Below are positions 24,933 to 34,431 of a stretch of DNA of 64,000 nucleotides, one piece after another (the stretch's first letter is position 1; every line of letters starts with the position of its first letter). The stretch lies in contig CAZCIB010000001.1 of NCBI GenBank assembly GCA_964498755.1, positions 1-64,000 of the forward strand, given 5' to 3'. Made by a program: the position numbers and the translations under genes. The notes under the pieces are model-generated. The model was given only the letters and a program-made list of their open reading frames with translations. It was not told where the DNA came from and made no database searches. This stretch comes from RZZS01 sp964498755. GTDB taxonomy: Bacteria > Pseudomonadota > Alphaproteobacteria > Micavibrionales > Micavibrionaceae.

Positions 24933-27638
24933 TTATCTGGCAAGCGTTTGCGATAGCGTATTTAACAACGTGTCGCGGTCAAATTTTGCGACATATTGCT
25001 GGAACCCGACTTCACGGCCGCGGTCGATATCCTGCGGCGTGGCGTGCGAGGACAGCGCAACGAGAGGCGTGTCTTTCCATTTTCCATTGGATCTGATTTT
25101 CTCGGCAAACTCGAATCCGCTCATCTCGGGCATTTCGATATCACTGACAATGACGTCGAAATGGCGGTCGCTTTCGCACAGTTTAAGCGCTTCCTGCGGG
25201 CTTTCTACGGTGGTGACATGGTATCCCGCCACGCTCAGAAGCGGCGTCAGCATATTGCGGAAGAACGGGCTGTCATCAACCAGCAGTACGCGTTTTTTAT
25301 GCTCCGCGTCTTCTCCCGCGCCGAAAGGCTCGTGAGTTGATTTGTACCAGTTGTTATCCGCGCTGCGCAGGTAGTATGCGACGTCGATTACGTCCGTGGC
25401 TTTCCCGTCGATGATTGCGCTGCCGAGCAGTCCGGTTTTGTTGCCTCCGATCTGAACATCCATGCGCTCTTCGACAATGTCGATGATGCTGTCGACTACA
25501 AGGCCCATGGAATTTTTTTCATCGGCAAAGACCAGAACGGGCTTCTCGTCGACGCTTTCCATATCGATTGCGTTCGCAAAAGGAATAAGCGGCATAAGCT
25601 TGCCCCGGTACTGGACCAGCATCTGCCCGCTGGAGGTTTCTATTGTTTCCGTCTTTATGTTCTCAAGCCGGGCGACAAGGGACAACGGAACGGCCTTCGG
25701 CGCTTTGTCCCCTGCGGAGAAGAGAAGCAGGGCAACTTTTTCGTCTCCTTCGCTGCGGATGATTTCCTCTTCGGTTTTTTCAGTCGTTTCGGCGTGGTCA
25801 ATATCGCCAGTGGCTTTGGCGATGCCGGCCGGGTCCAGAATCATGATCACCGAGCCATCGCCGAGAATTGTATTGCCGGAGAACAGATCAATGTTCTTCA
25901 GGATATTGGCGACAGGCTTGACGACGATTTCCTCCGTATCGTAAACGCGGTCGACAATGATGCCGAAATGGTATGAGCCAATCTGGGTCACGACGATATA
26001 GCGGCGCTCTTCTTCAGAGCCCTGGGTGGAATCCAGCGCGATCTGGTCATCGGCGGCTTGCATGTCAACGGACGTTTCTTCGTCCTTGCCGGATTGCTTG
26101 AGCGCGTCGCGCTTTTCAAGGCCAAGCATTTCCCGAAGGGATACAAGCGGCAGCAAATGATTTCGCAGGCGGAATACCGGCGAGCCTTTGATCATCTCAA
26201 TGCGGTGTTCACCGGAGTAGGACGCCTTGACAAGCTCCTTCACCGCAATTTGCGGAATGGCGAAACGTTCGCCGCCCGACTCCACAATCAAGGCGGAGAC
26301 GATTGCCAGCGTGAGCGGGATTTTAATCAGGAATTTCGATCCTTTGCCTTCCACCGAGCGCAGTTCTATGGAGCCGCCGATTTTCTCGATATTGCTGCGG
26401 ACAACGTCCATGCCGACGCCGCGTCCGGAAACGGAGGTAACTTTTTCCGCCGTCGAAAACCCGGCCTTGAAGATGAACTGCTGGACTTGTTGCGTCGACA
26501 TGTTGTCGAGTTCTTCGACTGTGGCAAGACCGTTATCAATGATTTTCTGCCTGATTCGGTCCATAGGCAGGCCCTTGCCGTCATCGCTGATCTCGATGAT
26601 GATATGGCCGCCTTCGTGATAGGCGTTAAGGTGAATTTTACCGGTCGGGTTCTTTCCGGCGGCCTCTCTTGCTTCAGGCGTCTCAATCCCGTGATCGGCA
26701 GAATTGCGAACCATGTGGGTCAGCGGATCTTTAATAAGCTCAAGAACCTGGCGGTCAAGCTCGGTATCCTGACCGTGCATTTCGAGTTCAACTTTTTTGC
26801 CGAGTTCAAGACTGATGTCCCGGATGATTCGCGGCAGTTTCGACCATGCGTTGCCGATCGGCTGCATCCGCGTTTTCATGACGCCTTCCTGAAGTTCGGA
26901 AACCACGTGATTGAGGCGCTGGAGCGGGGCGGTAAATTCCGTTTCGGCCTGTGTGCGCAGGATCTGCAGAAGCTGGTTTCGCGTGAGAACCAGCTCGCTG
27001 ACCATTGTCATCAGGTTTTCAAGCACATTGACGCTGACGCGCAGGGACTGGCTGGCGACTTCGGATTCGCGTGCGACCATTTTTTGTTGCTCATGTTCTA
27101 TTGCGGCCGGGGCGGCTTCTTCGATGAGGGCCTCGGGTTCGGCGGCCTGCACGGTTTCCAGGTTGACCACGTTGCCGTCTCTATCGTCCGTTTCTGGCGC
27201 GACGGCGTCCATGTCCGCGATGTCCGGCTCTGGCGCGGCCGGCTCTTCGCCGCCCTCTTTTGATTTTTCAAAAATTGCGTCAAGCCGGTTATTCAGGTCA
27301 TCGTCATTGCCTTCGGGCTCGGCGCCGTTTTGCTCGATTTCAGAGAGAATATATTTAATGCGGTCGATCGACTCGAGGATGATCGTGACGTATTCCGGCG
27401 TGACTTTTAAAACGCCGTCGCGGAACTGGCCCAGAACGTTCTCCGCATGATGGGCGACCGTCTCGAGGCGCGGCAGACCCAGAAAACCGCATGTGCCCTT
27501 GATGGTATGCATGAGACGGAAAATTTTGGAGAGAAGCTCCGTATCGTTCGGATTCTGCTCCAGATTGACGAGATCAACATCGAGCTCCTGAATGCTTTCA
27601 TTGGTTTCCGTTAGAAATTCTGTGACGAGTTCATCCAT
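24933..27638 (-). CDS. cheA: Hybrid chemotaxis histidine kinase CheA with receiver domain
   Basis: A 901-residue kinase. The Hpt domain has phosphorylatable H44 in RLMHTIKGT. An acidic linker follows in place of a clear P2 domain, then the dimerisation region near residue 210. The ATPase domain carries MVRNSADHGIETPEAR (N box), ISDDGKGLP and SGRGVGMDVV. Next is a CheW-like domain, then a second CheW-like segment (about 640-760), and finally a receiver domain (about 780-900) with VLLVDDSPF and VIVSDIEMPEMSG. The receiver could act as a phosphate sink. It is the first gene of cheA-W-Y-B-R, and its upstream region is the 264-base divergent gap. Confidence 0.95.
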   Translation of the reverse strand: MDELVTEFLTETNESIQELDVDLVNLEQNPNDTELLSKIFRLMHTIKGTCGFLGLPRLETVAHHAENVLGQFRDGVLKVTPEYVTIILESIDRIKYILSEIEQNGAEPEGNDDDLNNRLDAIFEKSKEGGEEPAAPEPDIADMDAVAPETDDRDGNVVNLETVQAAEPEALIEEAAPAAIEHEQQKMVARESEVASQSLRVSVNVLENLMTMVSELVLTRNQLLQILRTQAETEFTAPLQRLNHVVSELQEGVMKTRMQPIGNAWSKLPRIIRDISLELGKKVELEMHGQDTELDRQVLELIKDPLTHMVRNSADHGIETPEAREAAGKNPTGKIHLNAYHEGGHIIIEISDDGKGLPMDRIRQKIIDNGLATVEELDNMSTQQVQQFIFKAGFSTAEKVTSVSGRGVGMDVVRSNIEKIGGSIELRSVEGKGSKFLIKIPLTLAIVSALIVESGGERFAIPQIAVKELVKASYSGEHRIEMIKGSPVFRLRNHLLPLVSLREMLGLEKRDALKQSGKDEETSVDMQAADDQIALDSTQGSEEERRYIVVTQIGSYHFGIIVDRVYDTEEIVVKPVANILKNIDLFSGNTILGDGSVIMILDPAGIAKATGDIDHAETTEKTEEEIIRSEGDEKVALLLFSAGDKAPKAVPLSLVARLENIKTETIETSSGQMLVQYRGKLMPLIPFANAIDMESVDEKPVLVFADEKNSMGLVVDSIIDIVEERMDVQIGGNKTGLLGSAIIDGKATDVIDVAYYLRSADNNWYKSTHEPFGAGEDAEHKKRVLLVDDSPFFRNMLTPLLSVAGYHVTTVESPQEALKLCESDRHFDVIVSDIEMPEMSGFEFAEKIRSNGKWKDTPLVALSSHATPQDIDRGREVGFQQYVAKFDRDTLLNTLSQTLAR

Positions 27639-27902
27639 GGCCTGCCTCTGTAATAAAGAACGGTTGCGTCAGGTTATTCGCTTGATCGGGGTCTTCCTAC
27701 AAGAGTGATTTAAGAAGTTTAAGGAATTATTACGTTTTTTATTGTGATGCGCATTCCCATACTTAAGCGAACATTGCATGTATCAAATGATACATGTTTT
27801 TTGTTCCGAACAGAATACTATGAGTTTTTTATGGGATTACGGGAGTGTGTAATGAGAGATCTTCAAAAATAAATTTTTCATATTGCGAAAACTGGGCGGT
27901 TT
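27639..27902. promoter_or_regulatory. Divergent control region of the che operon
   Basis: This AT-rich 264-base gap lies between cheA and a plus-strand gene. It has a perfect inverted repeat CATGTATCA-AA-TGATACATG at 27777-27796, which could be a repressor or activator site. T-rich sequence on its right also makes a weak plus-strand terminator possible. I see no clear -35/-10 pair. Confidence 0.45.
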
Positions 27903-28409
27903 ATGTTTTTTGTATTGTATCTTTTAAATAGAGGCATGTCGATAATGTGGCCAAGGGTCAAAAAAGCAATAGAGGTAGGATCTTATTGTCTTTCAGAAGA
28001 CCGAATTAAAGGATTTCTGGAAATGTTTGCTGAATGCGTCGATGATGCTCTGGAAAGGAAACATGATGCAAATGCTCTTGTTTCCCTTGATGAGTTTTGC
28101 GAACTGCTCGATTCTGTTGAGCGCAGAATTCAATTTAATCTTTTTCTGATGCCCACTGGATATCGTTATTTAACGGATAAAAGCACAAGAGAAAAAAGCG
28201 ATAGAGAATATAGAGACTGTACAGGGTTTCTTGAGGATCAAAGCCGGAAATTTCGCGGTTTGGCGTTTGAGGGAAATGGTAAGCTCAACTGTGCTGACCT
28301 GCGTAAAAAGATTAAAGCAATAAATCTTGAATGCATAAATAGCGTTATGCCAGCGCACGCCAAGCTTGTTCCGTCTTACAGGCAAGCGGGGGTGAGACAT
28401 GATCTTTGA
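27903..28409 (+). CDS. Unknown 168-residue protein
   Basis: A mostly helical, charged protein with no recognised domain. Its codon use is more AT-rich than that of its neighbours, which may mean recent transfer. The start is uncertain: ATG at 27904, 27936 and 27945 are possible, and a GAGG suits the last one. It has five cysteines scattered along the chain and a C-terminal part with ADLRKKIKAIN. It is the only plus-strand gene between cheA and chpT and ends three bases from the convergent chpT stop. Confidence 0.6.
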   Translation: MFFVLYLLNRGMSIMWPRVKKAIEVGSYCLSEDRIKGFLEMFAECVDDALERKHDANALVSLDEFCELLDSVERRIQFNLFLMPTGYRYLTDKSTREKSDREYRDCTGFLEDQSRKFRGLAFEGNGKLNCADLRKKIKAINLECINSVMPAHAKLVPSYRQAGVRHDL

Positions 28410-28412
28410 GTT

Positions 28413-29042
28413 TTACCGCCCCGCAATATATATCATCACAAAATTATCGGCGCGCTCGCCCAGCGTAACGGAATATCCGTGCAGCTCGGCGATCTGGCCG
28501 AGCGCGTAGGGATGGACCAGTTGCGGCGTCAGCGTATCCGGATCGGTTTTTCCTTTTAAGGCGTCCTCCACGCCTTCTTTGACGTTGGCGACCTCGCCTT
28601 CGGCGGTGACGATCGTATGGCCGGGCTCGCCCGCGCGGACGCTGATCGTTCCGCCCTTGGGCAGGAACTCCTGCCCCAGCATCAGCGACGCCATCAGGAT
28701 TTTGCAAAAGCCCGGCGGGTTTTTCTCTTTCTGGCCGAGAGGCGCGAACGGGTCCCAGCTCTGGCTGACTTTTCCTTCTGCGGAAATCAGCGCTGAAAAG
28801 GCGCGCTGGATATCTTCCGGCTTGATATTGGGGTCGGCCCCGCCGGCGCCGTAGGCAAGGCGAAACGCCTGAAGCTTTGCCGAAGCCTGCGCCGCGCTGT
28901 ATTTAATCAGGCCGAGCGCGTCCTCGAGCGCGTCCGGGCCCATATCTTCAAGAAACTCAACGCCGTTATTCACGGCCCCGACGGGACTGACGAGGTCGTG
29001 ACATATTTTCGAAGCCAGCTGTTCAAGTACGCGCGTGTCCAA
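28413..29042 (-). CDS. chpT: Histidine phosphotransferase ChpT
   Basis: ChpT passes phosphate from the hybrid kinase CckA to the cell-cycle regulators CtrA and CpdR in alphaproteobacteria. The 209-residue protein has the helical dimerisation hairpin with the phosphorylated His in ASKICHDLVSPVGAVNNG (H15). A degenerate, non-ATP-binding HATPase-like domain follows. The start is a TTG at 29040-29042 behind AGAGGAA; no in-frame ATG is near, and the N-terminus from this codon fits the family. The gene supports the alphaproteobacterial assignment. Confidence 0.9.
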   Translation of the reverse strand: MDTRVLEQLASKICHDLVSPVGAVNNGVEFLEDMGPDALEDALGLIKYSAAQASAKLQAFRLAYGAGGADPNIKPEDIQRAFSALISAEGKVSQSWDPFAPLGQKEKNPPGFCKILMASLMLGQEFLPKGGTISVRAGEPGHTIVTAEGEVANVKEGVEDALKGKTDPDTLTPQLVHPYALGQIAELHGYSVTLGERADNFVMIYIAGR

Positions 29043-29107
29043 GGCGGGGTTCCTCTATATACGTTATCAATGTAATTACCCTAACCCATACAAGCCCTAA
29101 AAGAAAT

Positions 29108-29184
29108 ATTGCTGATTGGCTGATTGGCTTATGAGCTGATTTGTTTCTTTTTAATCAGCTAATTCACTAATAAGCTAATCAGCT
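29108..29184. repeat. Short-unit inverted repeat after the phosphohexomutase gene
   Basis: Units like gctgattggct and gagctgatt on the left face aatcagctaatt and agctaatcagct on the right. The resulting imperfect hairpin ends one base before the mutase stop codon. It could serve as a transcript end for the minus-strand mutase. Confidence 0.65.
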
Positions 29185-30615
29185 TCACTCCGGAAACGCG
29201 ATCTCGTATCCAAGCTTGCGGACCTCTTCCGTAACCATCTCTTTCAGGCGGTCTATGCCGCCGCGGCTGGAACTTTCCGCGCGCGTGACGAGGACGTTTT
29301 GAGTGTTTGACGGACGCAAGAGCCACCAGCCATCGGGCGTGGTGACGCGAACGCCGTCGATGTCGTTGATCTGGAAGTCTTCGGATTCCTTTTCTTTCAG
29401 GCTTTGCGCCAGCTTTTCAACAAGCGCGAATTTTTCCGCGTCATCGACTTCAAAACGAAGTTCCGGCGTGCTGTACAGGCTCGGCAAGTGCTCAAGAAGA
29501 GAGGATAGAGGCCCGTCCGAATCCGACGCCGCGTTCATCAGGCGCACGGCGCAGTAAAGCGCGTCGTCAAAGCCGTAGTACTTATCGGCGAAAAAGATAT
29601 GGCCGCTGAGCTCGCCGGCGAGTCTCGCCTTGGTCTCGTTCATCTTGGATTTGATCAGGGAATGCCCGGTCTTCCACATGAGCGGCTTTCCGCCGAGGCG
29701 CGCGATTTCGTCAAACATGACCTGGCTGCATTTGACGTCGCCAATAATCACGGAGCCGGGATAATTGTCCAGAACGTCCCGCGCATAAATCGCCATAAGC
29801 GTATCGCAACGGATGATATTGCCCTTTTCGTCAACGACGCCGATGCGGTCGCCGTCACCATCAAAGGCAACGCCGAAATCACAGCCCTGTTCACGCACGG
29901 CGCGCTGGAGATCGCGCACGTTTTCGTCAACGGTCGGATCGGGGTGGTGGTTGGGGAAGGAGCCATCCACATCGTCGAACAATAAAACATGCTCGCCGGG
30001 CAGGCGCGCCACCAGCTTGTGCAATATCGCGCCGACGACGCCGTTGCCCGCGTCCCAGGCTATTTTCAGTTCGCGTCCGCCGTCGAAATCCTTCATCAGG
30101 CGGTCGATATAGGTTTCGGCGATATCGACGTCGCGGAGCATGCCGTCCTCAGCGGCCAGAACAAACTCGCCGCTTTTTGCGATTTCGCCGATTTCCTGAA
30201 CGGCGTCGCCAAAGACGGGCCCGCTCTGAAGCGTCATTTTAAAGCCGTTATATTCCGGCGGGTTGTGCGAGCCCGTCACCATAATGCCGCCGTCGCTCAT
30301 CCGGTCCTTGACGGCGAAATAGAGCATCGGCGTCTGGCCGAGCCCGATATTTTCGACGTCGAGGCCTGTCTTTAACAGTCCGGACATCAGTGCGCGGGCC
30401 AGATCCGGCGAGCTGTGCCGTCCGTCATAGCCTACGCACACGGTAGAGCCGCCCGCGCGTTTGATTTTCGTCCCGAAGGCAAGGCCCAGCGCGAAGGCGT
30501 CCCGTTCCGAGAGCGTCGAGCCGATTTTACCGCGGATGTCGTATTCGCGCAGAATCGACTTGTCAAAGCTGTAAGGGCCGGTTTCAAAGTCGGGCTGTTG
30601 TTTTAAGGCTTCCAT
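29185..30615 (-). CDS. Phosphomannomutase/phosphoglucomutase
   Basis: An alpha-D-phosphohexomutase of 476 residues that interconverts hexose 6- and 1-phosphates, feeding GDP-mannose, UDP-glucose and surface polysaccharide synthesis. The phosphoserine loop is VTGSHNPPEYNG, the metal loop is AFDGDGDRIGVV, the sugar loop is GELSGHIFF, and the phosphate-binding loop is LLRPSNTQN. These match the PMM/PGM group (AlgC-like). galU lies 1 kb upstream on the same strand, so the two may supply UDP-glucose together. Its start region is duplicated at 31419-31463 (see the direct repeats). Confidence 0.95.
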   Translation of the reverse strand: MEALKQQPDFETGPYSFDKSILREYDIRGKIGSTLSERDAFALGLAFGTKIKRAGGSTVCVGYDGRHSSPDLARALMSGLLKTGLDVENIGLGQTPMLYFAVKDRMSDGGIMVTGSHNPPEYNGFKMTLQSGPVFGDAVQEIGEIAKSGEFVLAAEDGMLRDVDIAETYIDRLMKDFDGGRELKIAWDAGNGVVGAILHKLVARLPGEHVLLFDDVDGSFPNHHPDPTVDENVRDLQRAVREQGCDFGVAFDGDGDRIGVVDEKGNIIRCDTLMAIYARDVLDNYPGSVIIGDVKCSQVMFDEIARLGGKPLMWKTGHSLIKSKMNETKARLAGELSGHIFFADKYYGFDDALYCAVRLMNAASDSDGPLSSLLEHLPSLYSTPELRFEVDDAEKFALVEKLAQSLKEKESEDFQINDIDGVRVTTPDGWWLLRPSNTQNVLVTRAESSSRGGIDRLKEMVTEEVRKLGYEIAFPE

Positions 30616-30642
30616 GTTTTAAAGGGTCCGTTTGTTGTTAAC
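30598..30642. repeat. Direct repeat, left copy (mutase start and leader)
   Basis: These 45 bases cover the first six codons and 5' leader of the phosphohexomutase gene. They recur at 31419-31463 with three mismatches, 821 bases away. The interval holds exactly one gene (30652-31419). Confidence 0.85.
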
Positions 30643-30651
30643 TGTTTGTTG

Positions 30652-31419
30652 CTATGTAGGTTCAGGCGCCGAAGGGGCTCTATCGTGCTCGCGCCGCGCC
30701 GCCTCGACATCGTGCAAAAGCTTCTGGTAAGCCTGTTTGGCTTTGTGGCGGGAATGGAAATCAATTGGCCCGCCTCTGCCACTGCCACTGTCACCATCCC
30801 TGGGCCTGTTATATATATAATAATGCACTGTGTTCCACCACCGGCTCATCCTATCCTGTCTAAACGCCAGGGCGTTCGCGAAAACGCCTCGTTCCCTGCC
30901 GCGCAGACCGGTAAAGCCAGGACATTGGTCCGCTATTGCCTCCGCCATATCCAGGCAATGCCTGTTCTGTTCACGCCAACCACTTTTATAGCTTGGTGGT
31001 AGATCAAAACACCTTTCGCCTGAGACATTCAAGTATTTATATCCAGGGAAAAAGATATTCGCCATTCCAAAATCGGTCGCCTTAATCCATGCTACTTCCG
31101 CAGTATTGATGAAACACCGCGCGCCCTTCACACAGCGCAGCGCATCGTTCTCTTGTTCACCCGATATTTCCAGTAAATCGTCAGTGCCATACTCTTCCAG
31201 CAACGCGCGCATTTTCGCCAGAGCCTCAGGGCGGTGCGTAATATACTGATTCTTTCCGCTGCCGCCCGGTTCATTGGTTAGGTACGTAATGACTACCGGG
31301 TCGATGTCCCGCCCATCTTCGTCTCTAATTTTATAGCCTATATGAGCGTCTTCTATGCCAACCGCGTAAAGGACAGGCGCAGGTTTGCTTTTTATATCTT
31401 GCTCTTTGTATACAATCAT
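30652..31419 (-). CDS. Unknown 255-residue protein inserted at the mutase leader
   Basis: I do not recognise this protein. It is soluble and has no signal peptide. It is rich in aromatic residues and Arg in the C-terminal half (HCLDMAEAIADQCPGF, SRWWNTVHYYIYNRPRDG) and ends in a charged stretch with APSAPEPT. Five cysteines are spread through it. The ATG (31417-31419) overlaps the TGA of a six-codon remnant of the mutase start (MEALKQ-stop) as ATGA, so its translation may be coupled to that leader. The gene and short flanks lie exactly between two 45-base direct repeats, which marks it as an insertion. Confidence 0.75.
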   Translation of the reverse strand: MIVYKEQDIKSKPAPVLYAVGIEDAHIGYKIRDEDGRDIDPVVITYLTNEPGGSGKNQYITHRPEALAKMRALLEEYGTDDLLEISGEQENDALRCVKGARCFINTAEVAWIKATDFGMANIFFPGYKYLNVSGERCFDLPPSYKSGWREQNRHCLDMAEAIADQCPGFTGLRGRERGVFANALAFRQDRMSRWWNTVHYYIYNRPRDGDSGSGRGGPIDFHSRHKAKQAYQKLLHDVEAARREHDRAPSAPEPT

Positions 31420-31463
31420 TGTTTCAAGGCTTCCATGTTTTAAAAGGTTCGTTTGTTGTTAAC
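31419..31463. repeat. Direct repeat, right copy
   Basis: It carries a copy of the mutase leader and its first six codons (MEALKQ) followed by TGA. Compared with 30598-30642 it has three mismatches in 45 bases. Confidence 0.85.
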
Positions 31464-31477
31464 AGGTTGGTTTTTCA

Positions 31478-31658
31478 AAACCGCGAAGACGCGAAGGAGC
31501 GAAGGATTTGTTTTACTGTCATCCCGAACGCATGTGAGGGATCTTTATAAAATGGATAGGGTAAAGATTTCTCGCAGCAGCCTGTCCCCGCGAAGGCGGG
31601 GAATCGAAATGACAAAAAAGCGCGGTTTGCTTCAAGTCTTCGCGTCTTGGCGGTAAAA
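31478..31658. repeat. Nested palindromes between galU and the unknown gene
   Basis: Outer arms of family C (ccgcgaagacgcgaag / cttcgcgtcttggcgg) enclose a family A-like pair (gtcatcccgaa...cgaaatgaca, 31517-31612). One repeat appears to have inserted into another. Confidence 0.75.
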
Positions 31659-31667
31659 ATTCCATTC

Positions 31668-32561
<894 letters not shown>

Positions 32562-32667
32562 AGCCTTTCACACACTCCTTGTATCGAACGCGTGAAACGA
32601 TTTGTGGCATTTTTTGCGGATATTGGCAAGGGGCGCGAATACGCGCTAATTTGCGCTATGTTAAATC

Positions 32668-32704
32668 TAACGGGCCCGTTAAACGGACTAAGTCCGTTTT
32701 TTTT
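32668..32704 (+). terminator. Two adjacent palindromes, the second terminator-like
   Basis: TAACGGGCCCGTTA (32668-32681) is a perfect palindrome. It is followed by AAACGGACT-A-AGTCCGTTT (32681-32699) and five more T. The second would be a strong plus-strand terminator, yet no plus-strand gene lies upstream. In the minus direction it sits in the galU leader. Confidence 0.6.
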
Positions 32705-32727
32705 GCGCATTTGATATATTCGTTTTT

Positions 32728-32952
32728 TCACCGCCAAGCGCGCCAAGGCCGCCAAGAACTCTAAGAAAGCTGAGCGCGAAGCGCAATAAAGCAATCTATG
32801 TTTCTTGAACCACAGCGTACACAGAGACCACAGCGACGTTTGCGCCAATTTCGCTGTGCACGCTGTGATCGCCGTGGTTCAAATCTATTGTGCCTGCGGC
32901 GCAGTAAGCTCTGTAAAACCTGGCGTCTTCGCGTCTTGGCGGTAAAAAAGGC
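32728..32952. repeat. Family C nested palindrome
   Basis: Outer arms accgccaagcgcgccaagg and gcgtcttcgcgtcttggcgg enclose inner arms aaccacagcgtacacagaga and cgctgtgatcgccgtggtt. The same inner arms recur at 52600-52680. Confidence 0.75.
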
Positions 32953-33030
32953 TGGAAAAGTCACACAGTTTTTTTTGGATACAATTCGAGAGTTGATAAG
33001 TCCATTGTAGCACAAAATTACAGAGCATTA

Positions 33031-33816
33031 CTATGGAGTATTTGGCTGCGTAATGGGGGTTGGAAGTGGCGTAACCGTTTGCCCGCCTACTTGCTCCCCT
33101 GCTTGTTGGGGTACGTCGTATTTTATGATTTGCGAAGGATCATGAAGACTTTCATAGCGCAGGGGATTCACATCCTCACCTTTCTGCCAGCGCTCAATCA
33201 CGGTTGCTGAATAGGGTGTAAACTGCCAGATATCCCCGATGATTAAGCCGTTAAGAGTTTCCTCGTATTCCTCAAGAGTTCGTAAAGTGTCGTCATTGTC
33301 CAAAACGTAGATTTCATCATTAAAACGAACGGCCAAGGCCATGTGATTGAACCCAAGCACATCGTCCGGTCCCGAAAGGCCAAGAGCTTCCCATTGTTCT
33401 TGGGGAATTTCACTGGCTTTTAGTGTTTCAAGACTGGACATGCTTAAAAGGTGCGTGTCTTCCACCGGAATTCCCAGAAAATTCAGAACCGTTCTTTTTG
33501 CGATGGAAAAATCTTCGCAGTCGCCTCGCCCGCCTGAAAGGCTCTCTTCCGCCGAAAGGTGCTTTAATTCGACATCCGAGGCCGCAGAATAGGCTATACG
33601 TCCGTTTATATCTGCGTTCAGAAGAGCAAGTTCTTCTGCGCTTTGAACTGTTTCTCCATTTTCAAGAATGTTGGCTTTAAGTTCGGTGATTGTCCGTTGC
33701 GTATGCGGTCCGAGATCATTTTCATCTTCAATAATAGCAGCGCCAGCAAAGGTTTCGCTTAATTTTTTAACAAGCGATGAAAACCCCGTGAATCCTGGCG
33801 AAAGCTCATTTGTCAT
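33031..33816 (-). CDS. LapG-like transglutaminase-fold cysteine protease
   Basis: A 261-residue protein of the bacterial transglutaminase-like cysteine proteinase group (peptidase C93, LapG type). The catalytic triad is visible: C100 in GGRGDCEDFS, H158 in GFNHMALAV and D173 in YVLDND. LapG enzymes are periplasmic and cut large adhesins near the N-terminus to release biofilms, under control of LapD and c-di-GMP. This one lacks a signal peptide and has a Pro/Thr tail (VTPLPTPITQPNTP) like those of the unknown island proteins. No LapD or adhesin gene is nearby. It may therefore act in the cytoplasm, or be exported by another route. Confidence 0.78.
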   Translation of the reverse strand: MTNELSPGFTGFSSLVKKLSETFAGAAIIEDENDLGPHTQRTITELKANILENGETVQSAEELALLNADINGRIAYSAASDVELKHLSAEESLSGGRGDCEDFSIAKRTVLNFLGIPVEDTHLLSMSSLETLKASEIPQEQWEALGLSGPDDVLGFNHMALAVRFNDEIYVLDNDDTLRTLEEYEETLNGLIIGDIWQFTPYSATVIERWQKGEDVNPLRYESLHDPSQIIKYDVPQQAGEQVGGQTVTPLPTPITQPNTP

Positions 33817-33896
33817 GACAGTAAGTTAACATAACAAAGAAAAATTGTGCAAATAAGCGCTAAAAATATATGCATTATAATGCCTTGCGTTGCTCT

Positions 33897-34364
33897 TCAG
33901 TCCTTCAACAAAACATCCCGCGCCTCATTTAATTTCGCGGCGAGCCATTTGGAGCCTTCCTGATCGGGGTGGACTTTGCGGATGAGGCGTTTATAGGCGG
34001 AAAGAACCTCTTCTTTTTTCGCGCCCTCGGGCAGGCCCAGAACCTCGAGCGCTTCTTTTTGCGTCAGCGGCGCGTCGCCCGGAGTTTTGCGCCGGAACTC
34101 CTCAAAAATATGATCGTGACTTTCCTTGCGGGTTTCCTTTACCAGCCGGAGGATGGCCGACCCTACGGGCCAGAGCGCGGCGAACAGGCCCATCGCTGCG
34201 GCGAGCCGGCCCGTCACCGCCATGTAAAACAAGGCGATGGCGATGGACAGCGTGACCGCGCCGAGAAACAGGCCGACGATCTGGCGCTTGTTCGCATTGG
34301 CGAAAAACTTCGCCAGCGCGTACAAGCCGATGAGAATGCCGATTGCGAGAAGGACGTAGTGCAT
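33897..34364 (-). CDS. Membrane J-domain protein (DnaJ-like)
   Basis: A 155-residue protein with an N-terminal hydrophobic helix, a second hydrophobic region (about residues 30-75) and a C-terminal J domain. The HPD signature is in IRKVHPDQEGS, preceded by EALEVLGLPEGAKKEEV. It resembles TIM14/Pam18-like J proteins of alphaproteobacteria and should stimulate DnaK at the inner membrane. It follows mipZ by 67 bases on the same strand and may be co-transcribed with it. Confidence 0.88.
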   Translation of the reverse strand: MHYVLLAIGILIGLYALAKFFANANKRQIVGLFLGAVTLSIAIALFYMAVTGRLAAAMGLFAALWPVGSAILRLVKETRKESHDHIFEEFRRKTPGDAPLTQKEALEVLGLPEGAKKEEVLSAYKRLIRKVHPDQEGSKWLAAKLNEARDVLLKD

Positions 34365-34431
34365 GTCAGTTGCGAGTTACGAGATTCATTTTAAAACAAC
34401 TTCTTGTAACTTGTATCTTGTAACTCAAATC

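Larger units (their letters stand above)
32562..33030. other. Gene-poor stretch with hairpins and family C repeats
   Basis: This 469-base gap contains the galU leader, two adjacent palindromes (32668-32704) and a nested family C element (32728-32952). I see no gene. The short open frames here are repeat translations. Confidence 0.7.
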
